Notes under the pieces: generated by a model
Databases searched by the model: none
Told to the model about the DNA's origin: nothing
The model's input: only the letters and a program-made list of their open reading frames with translations
Translations under genes and position numbers: made by a program
Assembly: GCA_900314635.1 (NCBI GenBank)
Contig: OMVY01000008.1
Coordinates: forward strand, 84,665-148,664
DNA length: 64,000 nucleotides
Direction of reading: 5' to 3'
Source of the DNA: an uncultured Methanobrevibacter sp.
GTDB taxonomy: Archaea > Methanobacteriota > Methanobacteria > Methanobacteriales > Methanobacteriaceae
Part shown: positions 1-10,300 of the stretch, in pieces
Numbering within the stretch: the stretch's first letter is position 1
Layout: every line of letters begins with the position of its first letter

Positions 1-430
1 TGACATAGTCTCGGACACTACTTGATTTTCCTGTCTTGTAGTCAATCACAGTCAGCTTACCGTCTTTTTCAAGCACGAGATCGGATTTTCCTGAGAAATT
101 GTATTTTTCACTAATAATATACTCTTCAGTGCTGAATACTTCATATCCTTCACAAGTAAGTTTTTCTTTAAAGAATTCTGCTAAATTCTGGCAGTGGTCC
201 TTGTAATCATCTTCGTACTTGCTTTCCAATTCATATAATGTATCCAGGAAATCTATTGAATCGTCCTTTTGCCATAGTTTTATGAAATCCTCGGCTATCT
301 TGTGAACATCGCCACCTATTTTAAAGTGTTCGTTTTCTTCTGTTTCTATTTCATTTACATATACATATCTGAATTTTCTAGGACATTGAAGATATTCATT
401 GATTTTGGATTTGGATAATTTGTAACTCAT
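1..430 (-). CDS. Cas4/RecB-like PD-(D/E)XK nuclease, C-terminus off the window
   Basis: The gene reads leftwards from an ATG at 430 (an in-frame GTG at 439 is possible) and runs off the window edge, so only about 143 residues are seen. The N-terminus has the YLQCPRKFRY pattern, whose Cys is usually the first ligand of the Fe-S cluster in Cas4/AddB-type nucleases. The nuclease core follows, with GKSDLVLEKDG and LTVIDYKTGK supplying the catalytic Asp and the D/E-x-K triad. It is a clear paralogue of the complete gene at 14816-15544, aligning along its whole length including about 100 bp upstream. It is divergent from the helicase-nuclease at 588. The role is probably DNA end processing or repair; no Cas1/Cas2 or array is nearby, so a CRISPR role is not supported. 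Confidence 0.8.
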   Translation of the reverse strand, partial: MSYKLSKSKINEYLQCPRKFRYVYVNEIETEENEHFKIGGDVHKIAEDFIKLWQKDDSIDFLDTLYELESKYEDDYKDHCQNLAEFFKEKLTCEGYEVFSTEEYIISEKYNFSGKSDLVLEKDGKLTVIDYKTGKSSSVRDYV

Positions 431-439
431 ATCACTCAC

Positions 440-587
440 TTTACTTATTTTTATTTAAATTTATATGATAATTTGTTTTTATTAATATTAAAATTTCTTG
501 TTTTTGGTTTTAAAATAAATTATAATTTCATTTCTTTTGTTAAAATAAGATATAAAACTTTATTAATTTTTATAAATATAATAAAAT
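440..587. promoter_or_regulatory. Divergent promoter region between the nuclease and the helicase-nuclease
   Basis: A 148-bp AT-rich spacer between divergent genes. On the plus strand, GATATAAAAC at about 548-557 is a plausible TATA box; it would place transcription start only a few bases before ATG 588, which explains the missing Shine-Dalgarno. The left half resembles the upstream region of the paralogous nuclease (15553-15640), so the promoter seems to have been duplicated with the gene. Confidence 0.4.
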
Positions 588-3500
588 ATGACTCTTATAA
601 TGGGGGCTGTAATTATAGACGAGGATTTAACTAAACGACAAGAGAAGTGCGTATATTATAAAGGTGGAAAACCTTTACTGATTAAAGCAGGACCTGGCGC
701 TGGAAAAACATTTGTACTGACTGAAAGAGTAAAATACCTTTTGGAAAAAGAAAAAAAGAATCCTGAATCATTTTTAATAATAACATTCTCAGTCAAAGCG
801 GCTGAGGAACTTAAAGTCAAATTATCAAATAAAGATATTCCAGAAGAAACTATCAACAAGATGCAGATTTCCACAATTCACTCTTTTTGCTTGAAGCTAT
901 TGGAAGACCCTAAAAGGAATCATAAAAGAGAGGGTTACAAAATATATTCTGATGATAATGAAGAGAGAATGAAACTGTTTTTAAAAAATCATCTTAAATG
1001 TCTTGGCTTTGAAAATGAATACTTTGCAAATGCTTCCCATGTTTCTGCTATTTTAGATAAATATGATGAATATACAATGTATAATGTTGATACTGATGGA
1101 TTAGTCAACTATATTAAAGAGACTCGTAAGATTGAACCTAAATATCTAGAAATAGTCAATGAGGGAATCAATAAAGATCATAAGTTCCCAAGCAAGTTCC
1201 TTAAGTTAAATAAAAATAAGAAAGAGTATAAGGGTGTTTATAAAAGCTGGTATAATGCAAGATATCTGAAGGTTGCAGAATCATATCCGGATTATTTGAA
1301 ATTATTGGATGATCATCATATTACCGATTTCAATAGATTGCAGTTAGATGCTTTGGACAGTTTGAGAGAAATCCCTGAAAGCCAGTATACTAATATTTTC
1401 ATTGATGAGTTTCAGGATACCGATCCTATTCAAATTCAGATATTTGAAATCTTAATGAAGGAGGCGATTAAATCCGGAGGCAGTTTTACAGCTGTTGGTG
1501 ATGCTGACCAGAGGATTTACGGATTCAGAGGTTCCCTATCCAACTATTTTGATTATATGATTGAAAACTATGATGTTGATACGGTTGTATTGGATTATAA
1601 TCACCGCTCTACAAATGAAATAATTGGGTTGAGCGAGGATTTCATCAAGCATCAAAGATCAAACAATGAAGAATTCAAGGGTCGTCGAAATGATAGCAAA
1701 AGTTCATTTTATATGAAAAATGCTTCAAAAGAAGAGGAAGCTCATCAAATCTGCGAACTTGTTAAAAATTTAATTGAACATCGGAATTTGAAATATGAAG
1801 ATATTGCTATTCTAACTCGCTCAGTAAAACATAACCATGTAAGCGATTTGATTGCATCCTTGAAATCAAATGATATTCCACACCAAATCAAGGGATTCAA
1901 TGATTTGGATGAACAGGATGAAGTTCAATCAATCTTGTTTTTATTGAATTATCTTGCTGAAGACGAAGACAGGATATCTGTTTATGAACCATTGAATCTG
2001 AAGGGTTTTGCAGGCAATGATTTCAATCAGGTATTTGTTGATTTAAGTGAAAAAACCAAGGAAATCATATGCAAGAAACAGGATGATTTTGAATCTGATG
2101 TTTTCAAGATGGATGAAAATCTTAGAGATGATATCTCTGAGTGCAAGGAAATCGATAAATCCGGAGAATTCCCTGATTATAGGAAACAAACTTATTTTGA
2201 AAAGTTATTTGAAAGACGGGATGATGATTATATTCTCAAACTAATGAGTTTTGTGGAAAGGCCTTCATTGAAATGTGAAAACCTGATTGAATATGGAATC
2301 ACTGATGAGGATGACTTGGAATTCTTTAAAAAACTTAATGAACTTAAGGAAATGGTCAAATGGATGCCTAAGAAATATGAGCTTGATGATGAGGCAAGAA
2401 TGGAAAACCTGAGAAGATATTTCTACCACACCTATGGATTAAAAAAGATTCCTACAATTTCAGATATTTATTATGAATTGATAAGAATTTGTGATTTCAT
2501 TGACTTGGATAACATATACGATCCTGATTATCGCGAAAAAATAGAAAACATTGCTTTAATCACCCATACCATTTCCAATTATGAAGCCATTGACTGTGAA
2601 TACGACCTAGCAGGTCTTTGCTTATTCTTGAAATTCAATATCGGTTCCTATGAAACCAATAACAAGGAAAATCATGGCGTCCAAATAATGACTGTTCACA
2701 AGTCCAAGGGATTGGAGTTTCCAGTTACAATTCTCTTATCTTTAGGTCATACAGAAAAAGGGAATAAAAGTTCTTTCCCAAGAGTATTCATAAGTCCTAA
2801 GGAAAGGGATAATATTCATATGAAAGACACTTATTATACTCCCTCAGAGTATTTGGAGTATAAGGATTTGAGTATTGAAGAGGAAGAAAAGGCATCAGAT
2901 GAAGAAGAGGAAAGAATCATTTATGTTGCAATGACAAGAGCCCAAGATGTCTTGGTCCTATCAAGCATTGTAAATGAAGAATACTCCACTCCAGAGTGTA
3001 TTCAAAGTGTAATAGACAATAATCCCTCTCTTATCAAGCATCTAACAGATAATTTTGAAGATATCCCATCCATAGAAAGTTCAAAGGATAAGGAAGAGGA
3101 GGACAAGCTCACACTAAGTTATACTTCCATGAGCAGTTATAACGACTGTCCTTTAAGATACAAGCTTTTCCATGACTTCGATTTCAGAGTATCAACTTCT
3201 CCAAACATTACTTATGGGACCATCGCCCACAAGTCCCTTGATAAAATCAACAAGATGGTCAAGGAAGGAAAATTTTCAGAAGACAAAATCGACAAAATCG
3301 TAGATTCAAGTTTCAAATCCAATTTTGAAGGTAGTTATAAGGAAGAAGATGTTAATAGGATAAAAAACAGCATTCATAATTATTGGAATGATTTTGGTAA
3401 AAACAGGATTTTAGATTCTGAATATCATTTTGATATAAAGAGGAAAAAGTTTGATCTTGTCGGGTCCATCGATTTGATTTATGAAACTGAAAATGGCAAT

Positions 3501-3815
3501 TTGGGGCTAATTGACTACAAGGTTTCCCATAACATTAAAGCCAATAAAGACAAGTATGAAAAACAATTGAATATCTATAAATTAGCATTAGATTTAATTG
3601 AAGATGGGGAGTATAGTGGTCGAAATATTGAACGTCTTTCTGTTTATTCTGTTCTTGATAATGAATTGATTGATTTTGAAGTAGGGAATATAGACCAAGA
3701 TGATCTTCTAGAAGAAATTGAATCAATTGCAGATGATATTTTAGATGATAAATACTGTCCTAGACGATCTGAAAGCTGTAAATATTGCAAATTCAATTTC
3801 ATTTGTTGTGATTAG
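588..3815 (+). CDS. UvrD/RecB-like superfamily 1 helicase with C-terminal nuclease
   Basis: This 1075-aa protein has the full SF1A helicase signature: Walker A GPGAGKT (about residue 35), Walker B FIDEFQDTD (about 271), GDADQRIYGFRG (about 303), VHKSKGLEFP (about 702) and YVAMTRAQDVL (about 778). The last 220 residues form a PD-(D/E)XK nuclease with SYNDCPLRY, GSIDLIYE and LGLIDYK, then a cysteine cluster (CPRRSESCKYCKFNFIC) like the Fe-S cluster of AddB and Cas4. The order helicase then nuclease matches AddA/RecB-like enzymes that unwind and resect DNA ends. The start is uncertain: ATG 588 has no Shine-Dalgarno, and a second in-frame ATG lies at 600. Codon use is very AT-rich. Repair or defence are both possible roles; the neighbourhood favours defence, which is inference. 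Confidence 0.85.
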   Translation: MTLIMGAVIIDEDLTKRQEKCVYYKGGKPLLIKAGPGAGKTFVLTERVKYLLEKEKKNPESFLIITFSVKAAEELKVKLSNKDIPEETINKMQISTIHSFCLKLLEDPKRNHKREGYKIYSDDNEERMKLFLKNHLKCLGFENEYFANASHVSAILDKYDEYTMYNVDTDGLVNYIKETRKIEPKYLEIVNEGINKDHKFPSKFLKLNKNKKEYKGVYKSWYNARYLKVAESYPDYLKLLDDHHITDFNRLQLDALDSLREIPESQYTNIFIDEFQDTDPIQIQIFEILMKEAIKSGGSFTAVGDADQRIYGFRGSLSNYFDYMIENYDVDTVVLDYNHRSTNEIIGLSEDFIKHQRSNNEEFKGRRNDSKSSFYMKNASKEEEAHQICELVKNLIEHRNLKYEDIAILTRSVKHNHVSDLIASLKSNDIPHQIKGFNDLDEQDEVQSILFLLNYLAEDEDRISVYEPLNLKGFAGNDFNQVFVDLSEKTKEIICKKQDDFESDVFKMDENLRDDISECKEIDKSGEFPDYRKQTYFEKLFERRDDDYILKLMSFVERPSLKCENLIEYGITDEDDLEFFKKLNELKEMVKWMPKKYELDDEARMENLRRYFYHTYGLKKIPTISDIYYELIRICDFIDLDNIYDPDYREKIENIALITHTISNYEAIDCEYDLAGLCLFLKFNIGSYETNNKENHGVQIMTVHKSKGLEFPVTILLSLGHTEKGNKSSFPRVFISPKERDNIHMKDTYYTPSEYLEYKDLSIEEEEKASDEEEERIIYVAMTRAQDVLVLSSIVNEEYSTPECIQSVIDNNPSLIKHLTDNFEDIPSIESSKDKEEEDKLTLSYTSMSSYNDCPLRYKLFHDFDFRVSTSPNITYGTIAHKSLDKINKMVKEGKFSEDKIDKIVDSSFKSNFEGSYKEEDVNRIKNSIHNYWNDFGKNRILDSEYHFDIKRKKFDLVGSIDLIYETENGNLGLIDYKVSHNIKANKDKYEKQLNIYKLALDLIEDGEYSGRNIERLSVYSVLDNELIDFEVGNIDQDDLLEEIESIADDILDDKYCPRRSESCKYCKFNFICCD

Positions 3816-3875
3816 TCTCTAAAACTATTTTTATTTAATAGTTGAAATGATTTAATTTATAGAAGGGGAAGAGAA

Positions 3876-4083
3876 GTGAAGTAGAAGTCGGATAGTATGT
3901 TCAAATCCAAATGGATGTTTTTTTGGTCGCACTCAGCATGCTCCAAGTGTTGTTATGGGAAATCATCAACAGGATTATCTGGGTAATAGACAATAGATAT
4001 AAAAATCATATTAGAAGTTGGAACAGAATATGAAAGTCCGCAATCACAGTAATCTTTCAAAGATGTCTAAAAAGTTTGTTTAG
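3876..4083 (+). pseudogene. Decayed relic of a DinG-type helicase N-terminus
   Basis: This stretch aligns almost base for base with the start of the helicase at 10618. Even the upstream segment is shared: ATTTAATTTATAGAAGGGGAA at 3849 against ATTTAATTTATGGAAGGGGAA upstream of 10618. In translation KWMFFWS matches NWMFYWS, INRIIWVIDNRYKN matches LNRIIWAIENGYKN, and after a one-base shift KIILEVGTE matches NIILEAGTG. The Walker A motif (AGTGIGKS) has become VGTEYES, stop codons interrupt the reading frames, and similarity stops near 4083. It is therefore a truncated, frameshifted copy, not an active gene. It sits directly upstream of the operon that contains an intact homologue. Confidence 0.8.
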
Positions 4084-4221
4084 TAATTAGAAACTGTTCC
4101 CTGTGGAGTTAAAGTAAAGATTTATAATTATTTAAAACATATAATGGTATAGTGAGTGGGTGAAATATTTTTTAAAAATTATTTTATTCTTTTAATTTAT
4201 AAAATTTAAAGGAGATAAACT
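4084..4221 (+). promoter_or_regulatory. Leader and promoter of the 1042-aa gene
   Basis: The spacer between the relic and the next gene is AT-rich. A TATA-like stretch lies at about 4178-4202, and AAAGGAGATAAACT just before ATG 4222 gives a strong ribosome binding site. Together with the relic, this accounts for the whole 406-bp gap 3816-4221. Confidence 0.45.
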
Positions 4222-7200
4222 ATGTCTTGGGATAATCCTCGTTTTATTAAAACACCGCCTGGTTATAACTCTGCAATGTCTGAAGATACTGAAAAAACCC
4301 AATCGGATAGTGTAGAAGATTCCGAATCAAAAGAAATTTTCGATTATGATGCATACATATCTAAGCATCCAGATTTTAAAAATCTTTTTGAAGATTGTTT
4401 TAAAAGTAGCGGGCTTCCAGAAGAAAAACGTGATTTTGTAAAAAACGAATTAATAAAAAACTTGGAAGAAAAACAAGATTTTACTGAAAATGAATTCAAA
4501 TTCACTGTAGAAAATGTTATTGATGATTTTGCATCCGAATATGAACTTAATCAGCAATTTACAGATTATTCTCTAATTTTAAATACTTTAATTGAATTGA
4601 ACAAGCTGGATTCATTCCAAGTGAATATTCTATTAATAATTCAAAATTATATACCTACAATTAAAAGATCAAGAAATATTAAATATCTTACTGAAATGAT
4701 TTATGGGGAATGTAGTGAAAATTTAGAGATATTGTTTGATTATGATTCATGTATTGAGAAAATTGATTCCAAATTAAGTAAAGCCAATTCTAAAACTTTA
4801 GCTAAGATATTATATGGCGAATTGAAAACAAATACACGGCCTGATGTTATGAAGACTGAAATCAAAAATAGATTGAAGTCAATGACACATAGCAGTTATT
4901 TTTTAGATGATGAAATTGATTTGGAGGAATTTTCTAAAGAAAGATTCGAAAGCTTATTTGAAGAGATTTCAGATGAATTAAATGAGCGTATAGCTAAAGA
5001 AATAGATTTTGAAGCTCTTGAACAGAAGTATGGCTACTGGAATAATGATTTGAAAAAAGAAGATAACTCTTCAACATGTGACTCGCCGGAATCTCCAAAT
5101 GAACCTAAAGAATCATCAGATATTGATAATGATGTTCCTAAAGATAACTCTAATGAAAGCATAGAATTAAATGATCTTGGTTTAGAAGATATCGGAAATG
5201 ATGAAATCAAACTTGATTTGGAATTATTAAAAGATGAAAATATTAAAAATAATTTAAAAGTAGTATATAACCATCTAGGTTTTCCAGATTTCAATGAAAA
5301 TATTACTTCTAAGTTAAAACACATGGATTTAAAATATGGATCTGCATATAGAATTATGAATATGTTAGCTAATCAGATTGCAAATGGTGATTTTGTAGAA
5401 GATGAATTTTATCAAGAATTTTATAAATTATTATATTGCGAGACTCTAAATAAGAAGGAAATTCAAATCAAGGAAGAGAAATTCACATATCATGCATTGA
5501 AATCAAAAACAGACTTATCTTTTGACAGTTCTTTTTATCCCAATGACTTCCTTGATGAAGACATTTTATATGATATTGAGTATAACTTGAAAAGTTTGAA
5601 AAATTTTTCACATGTTCAATTAAATAGCTTATTACTGTTAAAAGATAAAAAACCTCTTTTAAGAAGAGTGGATCAAATCAAATGCATATTTGCCTTAAGT
5701 GAAATAAAAAGCCTCCACTTTTTAATCCAAAGAATTTCTAAAAACAAGAGTCTTGACATAAAGTTACTTAAAGAAAATCTAAAAGACTTGACTCCTAAAG
5801 ATTTGGCTATTTTCTTAAATGATAATGAAGAGACTAACAAAGACAATTTATATGAAAAAGCAGTAAAGGCTATAGAAATTGATAATAACGCTAAATCTGA
5901 AGATCCCATATCTGCTGAATTGGATAATAAATCCAGATATGGGGATGATATAGATTATAATTGGTTAGCAATAGATATATATGATTTAGTTATAAAACAA
6001 GGTTATATAGGTAAAATAAAGGATTATTTTAAATTATATTATAAATTAAGAGGCAATAACGACTTCGAAAAAATTGAAAATGAATTTTTCTTTGATGAGG
6101 AAGTTCACGAAGAAATATTAAATGAATTGATTGCCCGTTATTCCAAAGCAAATATTAATTTAACAAGAATTAAGTATTATTTAATAAAATTGAGTAAACT
6201 GTCTATTTTCCAATTGAATATTCTTCTTTTGATTCTTGATAAAAAGATTACATCCAATAAGGAAGATCAAATTAAAGAGTTGTTTAAGAGTATTGATTTG
6301 GATGATTTGGATAATTATATTTATATCATTGAAAATATTTCACTATTTGAACTGGATCTTTTAAGAAGCAAATTTGCTAAATATGATAAAAAAGAACTGG
6401 CTAAATATATTCAGGCAGATAATATTGATGATTATACTCATGAAGAACTTCTTGACAAGTTTTTAGAAACAATTCAAAAGCAGCTTAATTCAGAAGTGGA
6501 TGTAGATTCAGAAAACAAAAAAATGGACTTTGGTGTATTATCAGATGACTTGTATAAATTAAAGATTGATGAATTGAATGAATCTGAAATGTTTGTTGAG
6601 CCTTCTGTTGAAGAAGATGATGCTTCTGTGAGTGATGATGCTTCTATTGATATGGCAGACAACTATTCTGATGGAGAAGATGATGCTGTTGGTGAGGTGG
6701 ATTCATCTGTTGATGAGGATTTGAGTTCTGATGTTGCGGCTGAAGTTGAAGTTGAGGATTCTGCTATTAGTGATGATGTTTCTGATGTAGTTGAAGTTGT
6801 GGATTCTGCTATTAGTGATGATGTTTCTGATGTAGCTAATGTTGTTGTTGGAGGTGATTCTTCTGTTGATGATGTTAAAATTGATATTGAAGATGAGGAG
6901 TCAATTAAACCAACATCAGAAGATAAATCAATAGAAAATGCGTCTGATGTTCCTTCTGAAGTTGAAAATTCTATTGAAAATCCTTTTGAAAACATTGGCA
7001 TTGATGAATTATTCAATTATAATGATGACTTTAATAAGGAAATAGAAATCATCAAATCAATTTTTGCAGACTATAATGGACAAGACAACTACAAAGAATG
7101 GGTTAAATTAAAATTAAATGAAATCAATGAATTCCTCGCATACCCTGTTTCTTTTGAAGAGATCGAAAAAGACTTGCCTGATAAACTAGCACTTGATAGC

Positions 7201-7350
7201 AATTCTTCTTTAAATGGTTCTGTAGAATCAAATCAATCTTCTGAAGATAAACAAAGAAATAATGACATGTTTATTAAGTTTGCGGAATTTTATAAGGAAG
7301 GTCTTTTAACTAAAGAAGAATTTGAAAAGAAGAAAAAAGAATTATTATGA
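4222..7350 (+). CDS. Large acidic repeat protein with C-terminal SHOCT-like motif, function unknown
   Basis: This 1042-aa protein is not recognised as any named family. It has three diverged copies of one helical unit. The most conserved stretch is LxxLxxFQ(V/L)NxLL, seen as LDSFQVNILL (about residue 129), FSHVQLNSLL (about 460) and LSIFQLNILL (about 660). Each is followed by a segment that ends in xLAKxL-like helices and is separated by acidic spacers. Residues about 770-920 are low complexity (Asp, Glu, Ser, Val), including a 15-residue perfect repeat. The last 27 residues (FAEFYKEGLLTKEEFEKKKKELL) match the SHOCT consensus, a short C-terminal oligomerisation-type motif. There is no signal peptide or membrane span, so it is probably cytosolic. 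Good ribosome binding site. Only 20 bp separate it from the helicase at 7371, so the two are probably co-transcribed. Confidence 0.75.
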   Translation: MSWDNPRFIKTPPGYNSAMSEDTEKTQSDSVEDSESKEIFDYDAYISKHPDFKNLFEDCFKSSGLPEEKRDFVKNELIKNLEEKQDFTENEFKFTVENVIDDFASEYELNQQFTDYSLILNTLIELNKLDSFQVNILLIIQNYIPTIKRSRNIKYLTEMIYGECSENLEILFDYDSCIEKIDSKLSKANSKTLAKILYGELKTNTRPDVMKTEIKNRLKSMTHSSYFLDDEIDLEEFSKERFESLFEEISDELNERIAKEIDFEALEQKYGYWNNDLKKEDNSSTCDSPESPNEPKESSDIDNDVPKDNSNESIELNDLGLEDIGNDEIKLDLELLKDENIKNNLKVVYNHLGFPDFNENITSKLKHMDLKYGSAYRIMNMLANQIANGDFVEDEFYQEFYKLLYCETLNKKEIQIKEEKFTYHALKSKTDLSFDSSFYPNDFLDEDILYDIEYNLKSLKNFSHVQLNSLLLLKDKKPLLRRVDQIKCIFALSEIKSLHFLIQRISKNKSLDIKLLKENLKDLTPKDLAIFLNDNEETNKDNLYEKAVKAIEIDNNAKSEDPISAELDNKSRYGDDIDYNWLAIDIYDLVIKQGYIGKIKDYFKLYYKLRGNNDFEKIENEFFFDEEVHEEILNELIARYSKANINLTRIKYYLIKLSKLSIFQLNILLLILDKKITSNKEDQIKELFKSIDLDDLDNYIYIIENISLFELDLLRSKFAKYDKKELAKYIQADNIDDYTHEELLDKFLETIQKQLNSEVDVDSENKKMDFGVLSDDLYKLKIDELNESEMFVEPSVEEDDASVSDDASIDMADNYSDGEDDAVGEVDSSVDEDLSSDVAAEVEVEDSAISDDVSDVVEVVDSAISDDVSDVANVVVGGDSSVDDVKIDIEDEESIKPTSEDKSIENASDVPSEVENSIENPFENIGIDELFNYNDDFNKEIEIIKSIFADYNGQDNYKEWVKLKLNEINEFLAYPVSFEEIEKDLPDKLALDSNSSLNGSVESNQSSEDKQRNNDMFIKFAEFYKEGLLTKEEFEKKKKELL
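6757..6835 (+). repeat. 45-bp tandem repeat inside the 1042-aa gene
   Basis: A 34-base block (GATTCTGCTATTAGTGATGA...) occurs identically at 6757 and 6802. The period is 45 bases (15 codons), so the frame is preserved. It encodes the acidic, Val/Ser-rich linker and suggests recent slippage or unequal recombination. Confidence 0.85.
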
Positions 7351-7370
7351 TTAATTAAGTTTGTGGTATT

Positions 7371-10300
7371 ATGTCAACTCAGATTGTGGATTCAAATTTT
7401 TCATTTTTAGTTAGTGAATATCCTGAGATATATGACGATTGCGAGGAAATGGATTTATCACTTATTGATGGAAAATACAGGCATACTTTTTTACATGCAG
7501 GATTTGCAGTAGAAAAAGCATTTAAAAAGTTTTATAAAAGGAAATATACATTTAAGATGACTTTAGGAGGTCTGTTTTTTAATTATGAATCTAAAGAGAG
7601 GTTATATAGTAAATTGGAAAGCATAGATTTGAAAGATTATGTGGAATATACTTTAATTTATAAGCATAGTAAGGCAAAACATGGAGGCATAGAGTTTAAT
7701 AATAAATTTGATGCTGAAGAACTTGCTAAGAATACCCATAAGATTATTAATTGTTTGCTTTATCCTGAAATAAATTTAGAGTATATATTGCCTAATGATG
7801 ATGAAGAATGGGTTTTAAAACAGAGAAGCCCTGTCAAAATTGTCGAAAATCCAGTATCCCGTAAAGATCTTGAGAATTTTTTCAACCAAAAGCTTAAAGA
7901 AAATGAAATCACAAGAAATAATGAAATTGCTGAATTGAAAAAAGAACTAACTTCAGTAATTTCTGATAACAAATCCAAAGTTTCCGAGATGGTTTATGAG
8001 AAAATACAAAATTTATACCTTTTGATTATCGATTTGGAGAATAATTCCTTAAATGATATTCGAGTGGAACAAACCATATTGAAATTAATAAAAGAAAATC
8101 ATATAAAACTTCCAAAAAGTTTGAAGGATAAATATAAAGAATTAAAAAGCAAGGTAAGTCGTTATGAAGAAGAAAATGAAATTCGGGATAAGAATATCAG
8201 AATTCTCATTGATGAGACTTTGGCAGAAATTAAGGAATATTCCGATGAAATCCCTAATGAAATGAAGGAACATTTAAACCTTATTATTGACAAATTTGCA
8301 GAATTTGAAAAATTTCAGCAGTCTTATGAAGACTCCTTGCAGGAAATGGTTGAAAAAACTGTAAATGAACTTAAAAAAGAAAATAAAAACAAGTTGACTT
8401 TAAGTGTTCAACGAGAAATTAATGATTTAAACAGAGGTTTTGGAAATCAATGGGAGTATAGTGACTATTCAAAAATAAATCCCAAAGCCGAGGAATATTT
8501 CCCTTATGCTAAAGCAAGAGAAGGTCAGCTTGAGACAGTTTCTGAAATATTGGAAGCTATCGAAAAAGGATATAAATACATTATCCTTGAAGCGGGAACA
8601 GGAACTGGAAAATCAGCAATAGCTGCAACTCTTGCACACATGTCTAAAGATTCATATATTATCACAAGGACAAAGCAATTGCAGAATCAATATTATGATA
8701 ACTTTAGAAATCTGGGCTTTGAACTTATCAAGGGTAAAAACAATTATCAATGTAAAAAGTATTTGGAAGAAAATGTTTGGGAAAACTGTGAAATGGGGCG
8801 TTGTGTGGTTGAGAATTTCGACTGCGAATACAAACTAAGTCTCAACGATCTGGACAACTGCATAAGGAATAAGGATTCCTGTTGTCAATATAGATATAAT
8901 AAAGCAAAAGCTTTAAAATCCAATGTAGTTATAACAAATTATTCCTATGCGTTCACGGAATTTACTTTTAATGATGACTTTACTGACAGGGAACTGATTA
9001 TTTTTGACGAGGCCCATAACATCGAAAATCAGATAATGCATTTTCTTGATTTGCGTCTTCCAAAGAATGATATTGATGAAGTGAATTTTTCATTTTCTAT
9101 TGAAGATGCAAAATCATTGGCAAAGAAGGGTTATGAGGATTGGTTGAAATTTTTAGATGAAGTGGTTACTAAATATACTTTGCAAATATCTAATTTAAGA
9201 AGTGATATTAATAATATTAAAACTCAATTAAAAAACTTTGAAGATGAAGAATCACTAAGTGAAGAAGATACTCATGAAAAAGATAAATTAAAACAGAAAG
9301 AAAAAGACCTGGGTAAAAAAGTAGAGTCTTTTTCTCAAAAAAGCAGAGTATTTAGAAGAGTTAAAAATTTAATTAGGTTGAATCCTTTAAACTGGGTATG
9401 CAATTTCAACAAAAAGGAAATAAAGGGGACTTATGAGATTTCATTCTGTCCGATAAAAATTGACAAATATGCAGATTTATTTTTCCAACATGGAGAAATA
9501 TGCATTTTCATGAGTGCTACTATTCTTGATTATAAGAATTATGCAAAATGGCTGGGCATCAATGAGGATGAAATCTATGCTATTAGAAGGGAATCTCCAT
9601 TTGATACCCATCGAAATCCTATTAAAACATATGAAAATATCAGTTTAAATTATGATAATCGTGAAAAGAATGCTCCAAAAACCATTCCAATCATTGAAGA
9701 TATATTAAAGAAGCATGAAAATGAAAAAGGTATTATCCATACAGTAAATAATTATTTCAGAGACTATCTAAGTGACAATCTGGATTCTGATAGGATAATA
9801 TCCCATAATTCTTATAATAGGGAAAGAAAATTAAAAGAGTTTGAAGAAAGTGATGAGCCTTTAGTTTTCATCAGCCCGTCTATGGATGAGGGAGTGGATC
9901 TTCCTGGCGATAAATGCAGATTCCAAATCATATATAAAATACCATATCCGTATTTAGAAAAACAAGTAAATATAAGAAAAAATATCGATATGGGATGGTA
10001 TCATTACAACACTATAGTCAGATTGCTTCAAACATATGGTAGGGGCATGAGATATCAAGATGATTATTGCCAAACTTACTTTATAGATGATACTTCAAAT
10101 CTGTTCTACTGGGATAATATGCTTTACAACCTTATTCCAGATTTCTTTAAAAATGCTATTGATATAGACCAAAAAGAAGTGATTGATGTTTCACAAACTT
10201 CCTCATCTGATGAATCTATGCTTCCTATTTCCAGGGACCCCGTGGTTCCTAATCCTGGTTTCTTTGATTCTGATGATTCGTTAGTTGATGGTGGAACTAA

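Noticed and set aside
3896..3912. tRNA T-loop-like GTTCAAATCC
   Set aside because: No acceptor or anticodon arms fit around it, and the stretch aligns with the helicase gene at 10618.
6663..7016. Ser/Thr-rich frame on the minus strand
   Set aside because: It is the antisense of the acidic low-complexity part of the 1042-aa gene.
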